7,708 bases of DNA from Chloroflexota bacterium. GTDB taxonomy: Bacteria; Chloroflexota; Dehalococcoidia; Lucifugimonadales; UBA3495. The position numbers and the translations under genes are program-made. This document shows positions 5,539-7,708 of the stretch, piece by piece. The notes below the pieces were generated by a model, which saw only the letters and a program-made list of their open reading frames with translations, ran no database searches and had not been told where the DNA came from. Every line of letters starts with the position of its first letter. The stretch's first letter is position 1. Where the stretch lies: the NCBI GenBank assembly GCA_022561675.1, contig JADFQT010000118.1:1-7708 (forward strand), written 5' to 3'.

Positions 5539-6326
5539 CGGGCGAAGACGGGTTGTCGGGGCCGATTCTCTCCGTCCAGGGGGTCAGCAAGAGCTTCCCC
5601 AACTCCCAGGCGCTGGAGTCTCTGAGCGTTGCCATACATTCCGGCGAACGAGTCGCCCTGGCCGGTCCCAGCGGCAGCGGTAAGACCACCCTGCTATATC
5701 TGATGGCCGGGCTGCTCCAGCCGGACCGAGGGGAGCTATCGATTGACGGGTATTCCCTGGCCAAATTAACGCCGGGAAAGCAACTTTCACGTCTGGTGGG
5801 CCTGGTGCATCAGCAATATGACTTGGTGCCCCATCTGCCGGTGGTGCATAACGTCCTGGCGGGAAGGCTGGGTCAGTGGAGTTTGTGGCGTTCCCTCGCC
5901 TCCCTGGTCTGGCCCCAAGAAAGGCACCTGGCCGAGACGGCCCTGGCGCAGATGGGCATTGGCGACAAGATTAACGAGCGCACTTCCCACCTTTCCGGCG
6001 GGGAGCAGCAACGGGTGGCCATAGCCCGCCTCATGGTGCAATCCCCAAAGGTAGTGCTGGCGGATGAACCGGTGGCATCCTTGGACCCAGCTCTCTCCGA
6101 GGAGATGCTCGGGCTGCTCACGGAGTTGACTAGCCAGGCCAACCGGACCCTGGTGGTCAGTCTCCACTCTCCTTACCTCATCAAGAAATACTGTTCACGG
6201 GTCCTGGGGTTGCGGGAAGGACGGCTGATGTTCGACATCCCCTCCGCGCGGCTCACCGAGCCGTTGCTGGACCAACTTTACAACTTGAAACGCCACGCAG
6301 AGGAGGCAGCCGCTGAAGTTCCTTGA
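5535..6326 (+). CDS. phnC: PhnC-type ABC transporter ATP-binding protein
   Basis: This 263-residue cytoplasmic ATPase powers the importer. The start is GTG 5535, overlapping the preceding TGA as GTGA, with GGAG (5523-5526) 8 bases upstream. All ABC motifs are intact: Walker A GPSGSGKTT at 44-52, Q-loop LVHQQYDLV at 90-98, the PhnC-like NVLAGRLG at 106-113, signature LSGGEQQ at 153-159, Walker B VVLADE at 173-178, D-loop SLD at 182-184 and His211 in the H-loop. The DEPVASLDP string is typical of phosphonate-type ATPases. Length is normal for the family. Translation is probably coupled to the binding protein gene upstream and the permease downstream. The annotation as an importer ATPase is firm, but the cargo depends on the binding protein. 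Confidence 0.92.
   Translation: MTGEDGLSGPILSVQGVSKSFPNSQALESLSVAIHSGERVALAGPSGSGKTTLLYLMAGLLQPDRGELSIDGYSLAKLTPGKQLSRLVGLVHQQYDLVPHLPVVHNVLAGRLGQWSLWRSLASLVWPQERHLAETALAQMGIGDKINERTSHLSGGEQQRVAIARLMVQSPKVVLADEPVASLDPALSEEMLGLLTELTSQANRTLVVSLHSPYLIKKYCSRVLGLREGRLMFDIPSARLTEPLLDQLYNLKRHAEEAAAEVP
6301..6306 (+). promoter_or_regulatory. Ribosome binding site supporting a CTG start
   Basis: A perfect AGGAGG inside the end of the ATPase gene lies 6 bases before CTG 6313. No ATG, GTG or TTG occurs in the permease frame between its upstream stop (6286-6288) and TTG 6367. The spacing is ideal for CTG 6313, whereas the weaker GGGAG at 6357-6361 would serve TTG 6367. Confidence 0.6.
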
Positions 6327-7098
6327 GAGCCGGTATCTCCCGTCCTTCCTGCTCCTGGGAGCTATCTTGTGGAGCCTGACCAGCGTAGATTGGGGCGGTC
6401 CTTTGGTACATGGTGGAGGCGGCCGGGTGGCGCTGAAATTTGGCCTCGCCCTGTTTCCTCCCGACCTTTCCCCGGCATTTCTATCCACCGCTCTCCGGGC
6501 CACCTGGCAAACCATTGCCTACGCCGTCGCCGGGCTGACCCTTGCCCTAATAATCGGACTTCCCCTGGGTGTAATTGCTTCCGGCACCATCTTTTCGTCT
6601 TCCTCCCGCCTGCGCCTGCCCGTCATCGGGGTTACCCGCCTTTTCCTGGCTGGCCTGCGTTCGATTCACGAGTTGGTATGGGCCGTGCTCTTCGTCGCAG
6701 CTATCGGTCTCTCTCCGGTGGCGGCTATTTTCGCCCTGGGACTCCCCTACGGTGGCATTCTGGGGCGAATCTACGCCGAGCTGCTGCAAGACGTGCCGCG
6801 AGAGCCGTTGCGGGCTTTGCGGGCCGCTGGGGCCTCACCCTGGCGGTTGGTAATTTACGGGTATGTGCCCATGTCCTTGCCGGATATGGTGGGGTATACC
6901 TTTTACCGCTTTGAATGTGCCATCCGCTCGGCGGCCATCCTGAGCTTTGTGGGAGTTCAGGGGCTTGGATATCAGCTACAGCTTTCCCTGCGAGACCTGC
7001 TGTTCGATCAGGTATGGACTCTGCTGCTGTTTCTCGTCGCGGTGATCGTGATTGTCGACCTCTGGAGCAGCCGGGTCAGGCGGAGCCTGGCGTCATGA
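6313..7098 (+). CDS. phnE: PhnE-type ABC transporter permease (first of two)
   Basis: An inner-membrane permease subunit of the phosphonate family, 261 residues from CTG 6313. This start overlaps the ATPase gene by 14 bases and restores a first membrane helix (about 8-25, YLPSFLLLGAILWSLTSV). The alternative start, TTG 6367, would cut into that helix. The second permease also begins with a short polar stretch and then a helix, which supports the longer form. Further helices lie at about 66-91, 119-145 and 234-251. RSIHELVWAV at 116-125 is a family motif. The EAA coupling loop, YAELLQDVPREPLRALRAAGAS at about 154-175, contacts the ATPase. YRFECAIRSAAILSFVG at 198-214 matches the usual PhnE C-terminal block. 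Its stop overlaps the next small ORF by ATGA. The family call is firm; the start is likely but unproven. Confidence 0.87.
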   Translation: MKFLESRYLPSFLLLGAILWSLTSVDWGGPLVHGGGGRVALKFGLALFPPDLSPAFLSTALRATWQTIAYAVAGLTLALIIGLPLGVIASGTIFSSSSRLRLPVIGVTRLFLAGLRSIHELVWAVLFVAAIGLSPVAAIFALGLPYGGILGRIYAELLQDVPREPLRALRAAGASPWRLVIYGYVPMSLPDMVGYTFYRFECAIRSAAILSFVGVQGLGYQLQLSLRDLLFDQVWTLLLFLVAVIVIVDLWSSRVRRSLAS

Positions 7099-7220
7099 TG
7101 CGACTGTCAGTTGTCCTGCGCGCTGTCCTACCTAGACCAAGGTTCAGGTGGGACCCTCACAGTCATATACTCAAAATCTTCGGGTTTCACCTTGCTACTA
7201 GCTTAGAAAAGGCCCAATGA
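7095..7220 (+). CDS. Possible 41-residue small protein between the two permeases
   Basis: ATG 7095 overlaps the first permease stop as ATGA and has GGAG (7082-7085) 9 bases upstream. The TGA (7218-7220) overlaps the second permease ATG (7217) as ATGA, so the ORF fills the gap exactly. The product is basic (beginning MMRLSVVLRAVLPRPRFRW, ending SLEKAQ), with no confident membrane helix or known domain. It could be a real small subunit, a leader that couples translation of the second permease, or a chance ORF in a spacer. The spacer becomes AT-richer towards its 3' end. Confidence 0.4.
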   Translation: MMRLSVVLRAVLPRPRFRWDPHSHILKIFGFHLATSLEKAQ

Positions 7221-7708
7221 GCTTCGTCCGATTTTCGCTATATGCGACTCTGCTGCTGATGGCGGGTTCCTGGGGATTTCTGCTACTTGGCGGGGACAGC
7301 AATCTGGGCGACCTTTTCCAATCTCAAACCTGGTCCCACGCCGGGAGCTTCTTGGGGCAGTTGCTGGGCCTGGGATCGGACCGGCCGCCGATCTATCTGC
7401 AGGGCTCAGAGTGGGCCGAGAAGTTCCGCTTGGCCTATAGGACCCTGGCGATGAGCGTGCTGGCCATCGGCATTGCCGGAGCGGGAGCGATGCTGACCCT
7501 GCTGCCCGGGGCGCGCAACGTGAGCAATGGGGAATTGGGTGGGCGGCCTTCACGGTTCGGAAGCCTGGTCTACTATCTGGTCCGGCTTATTTATACCTTT
7601 ACCAGAGCGGTGCCGGAGCTGGTTTGGGCGTTGATCGTGGTGTTTTTCTTTTCGGGAGGCGTGCTGGCCGGGGCGATCGCTCTGGGAGTGCACAATTTCG
7701 GGGGGGTG
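7217..7708 (+). CDS. phnE: PhnE-type ABC transporter permease (second), truncated by window end
   Basis: The frame is open to the window edge, giving 164 residues from ATG 7217. AAAGG (7208-7212) lies 4 bases upstream and an in-frame TAG (7199-7201) excludes a longer start. A first helix spans about 8-25 and another about 76-96. RAVPELVWALIVVFFF at 130-145 corresponds to RSIHELVWAVLFV of the first permease. The sequence ends at ALGVHNFGGV, the entry to the EAA loop, so roughly the last 100 residues are missing. Two different PhnE-type permeases would form a heterodimeric channel over the ATPase dimer, an arrangement known for some PhnCDE-type systems. It may be coupled to the small ORF upstream by ATGA. 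Confidence 0.88.
   Translation, partial: MSFVRFSLYATLLLMAGSWGFLLLGGDSNLGDLFQSQTWSHAGSFLGQLLGLGSDRPPIYLQGSEWAEKFRLAYRTLAMSVLAIGIAGAGAMLTLLPGARNVSNGELGGRPSRFGSLVYYLVRLIYTFTRAVPELVWALIVVFFFSGGVLAGAIALGVHNFGGV

Noticed and set aside
1..7708. CRISPR array, tRNA, rRNA or transposase genes
   Set aside because: No regularly spaced repeats of CRISPR type, no cloverleaf or rRNA-like sequence, and no transposase-like protein were found on either strand.

Overview
The window looks like a piece of a moderately GC-rich bacterial chromosome. A member of the Chloroflexota (Dehalococcoidia / SAR202-like) is my best guess, but this is inference. It rests on the pairing of family III CoA-transferases with a double hot-dog dehydratase, a solute-binding protein built as a lipoprotein (common in one-membrane bacteria), heavy use of GTG/TTG/CTG starts, and short palindromic repeats of kinds I associate with that phylum. 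No rRNA, tRNA, transposase or CRISPR array is visible.

Layout. Bases 1-284 hold a possible 24-residue tail of a plus-strand gene, small hairpins, and an imperfect inverted repeat (117-174) bracketed by a 10-base direct repeat. Bases 285-4025 are a minus-strand operon, read right to left: a two-domain MaoC/FAS1-like acyl-CoA hydratase (4025-2940), a CaiB/BaiF CoA-transferase with a GTG start overlapping the hydratase stop (2943-1723), and a second CaiB/BaiF CoA-transferase (1670-285). The second transferase keeps the catalytic aspartate (Asp195). In the first, the aligned position is Leu182. This suggests a heteromeric CoA-transferase with one catalytic and one non-catalytic subunit, feeding an enoyl-type CoA ester to the hydratase. 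The substrate cannot be read from the sequence.

Bases 4026-4614 form a 589-base divergent intergenic region. It holds an extended -10 promoter for the minus operon, two palindromic repeats (4122-4159 and 4190-4269), a good sigma70-type promoter on the plus strand (4309-4337), and a roughly 270-nt leader. That leader can fold into several stable helices, including an exact 8-bp helix that would hide the ribosome binding site of the next gene. It is the best candidate here for an undescribed regulatory element.

Bases 4615-7708 are a plus-strand ABC-importer operon of the phosphonate (PhnDCE) superfamily: a lipoprotein substrate-binding protein, an ATPase, a permease, a possible 41-residue small ORF tied to its neighbours by ATGA overlaps at both ends, and a second permease cut off by the window end. 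The binding protein resembles the PhnD-like subgroup annotated as 'putative selenate' transporters, so the cargo may be an oxyanion other than a phosphonate. The first permease most likely starts at a CTG codon. The transporter and CoA-ester operons share the intergenic region, but nothing in the sequence shows that they share a function.
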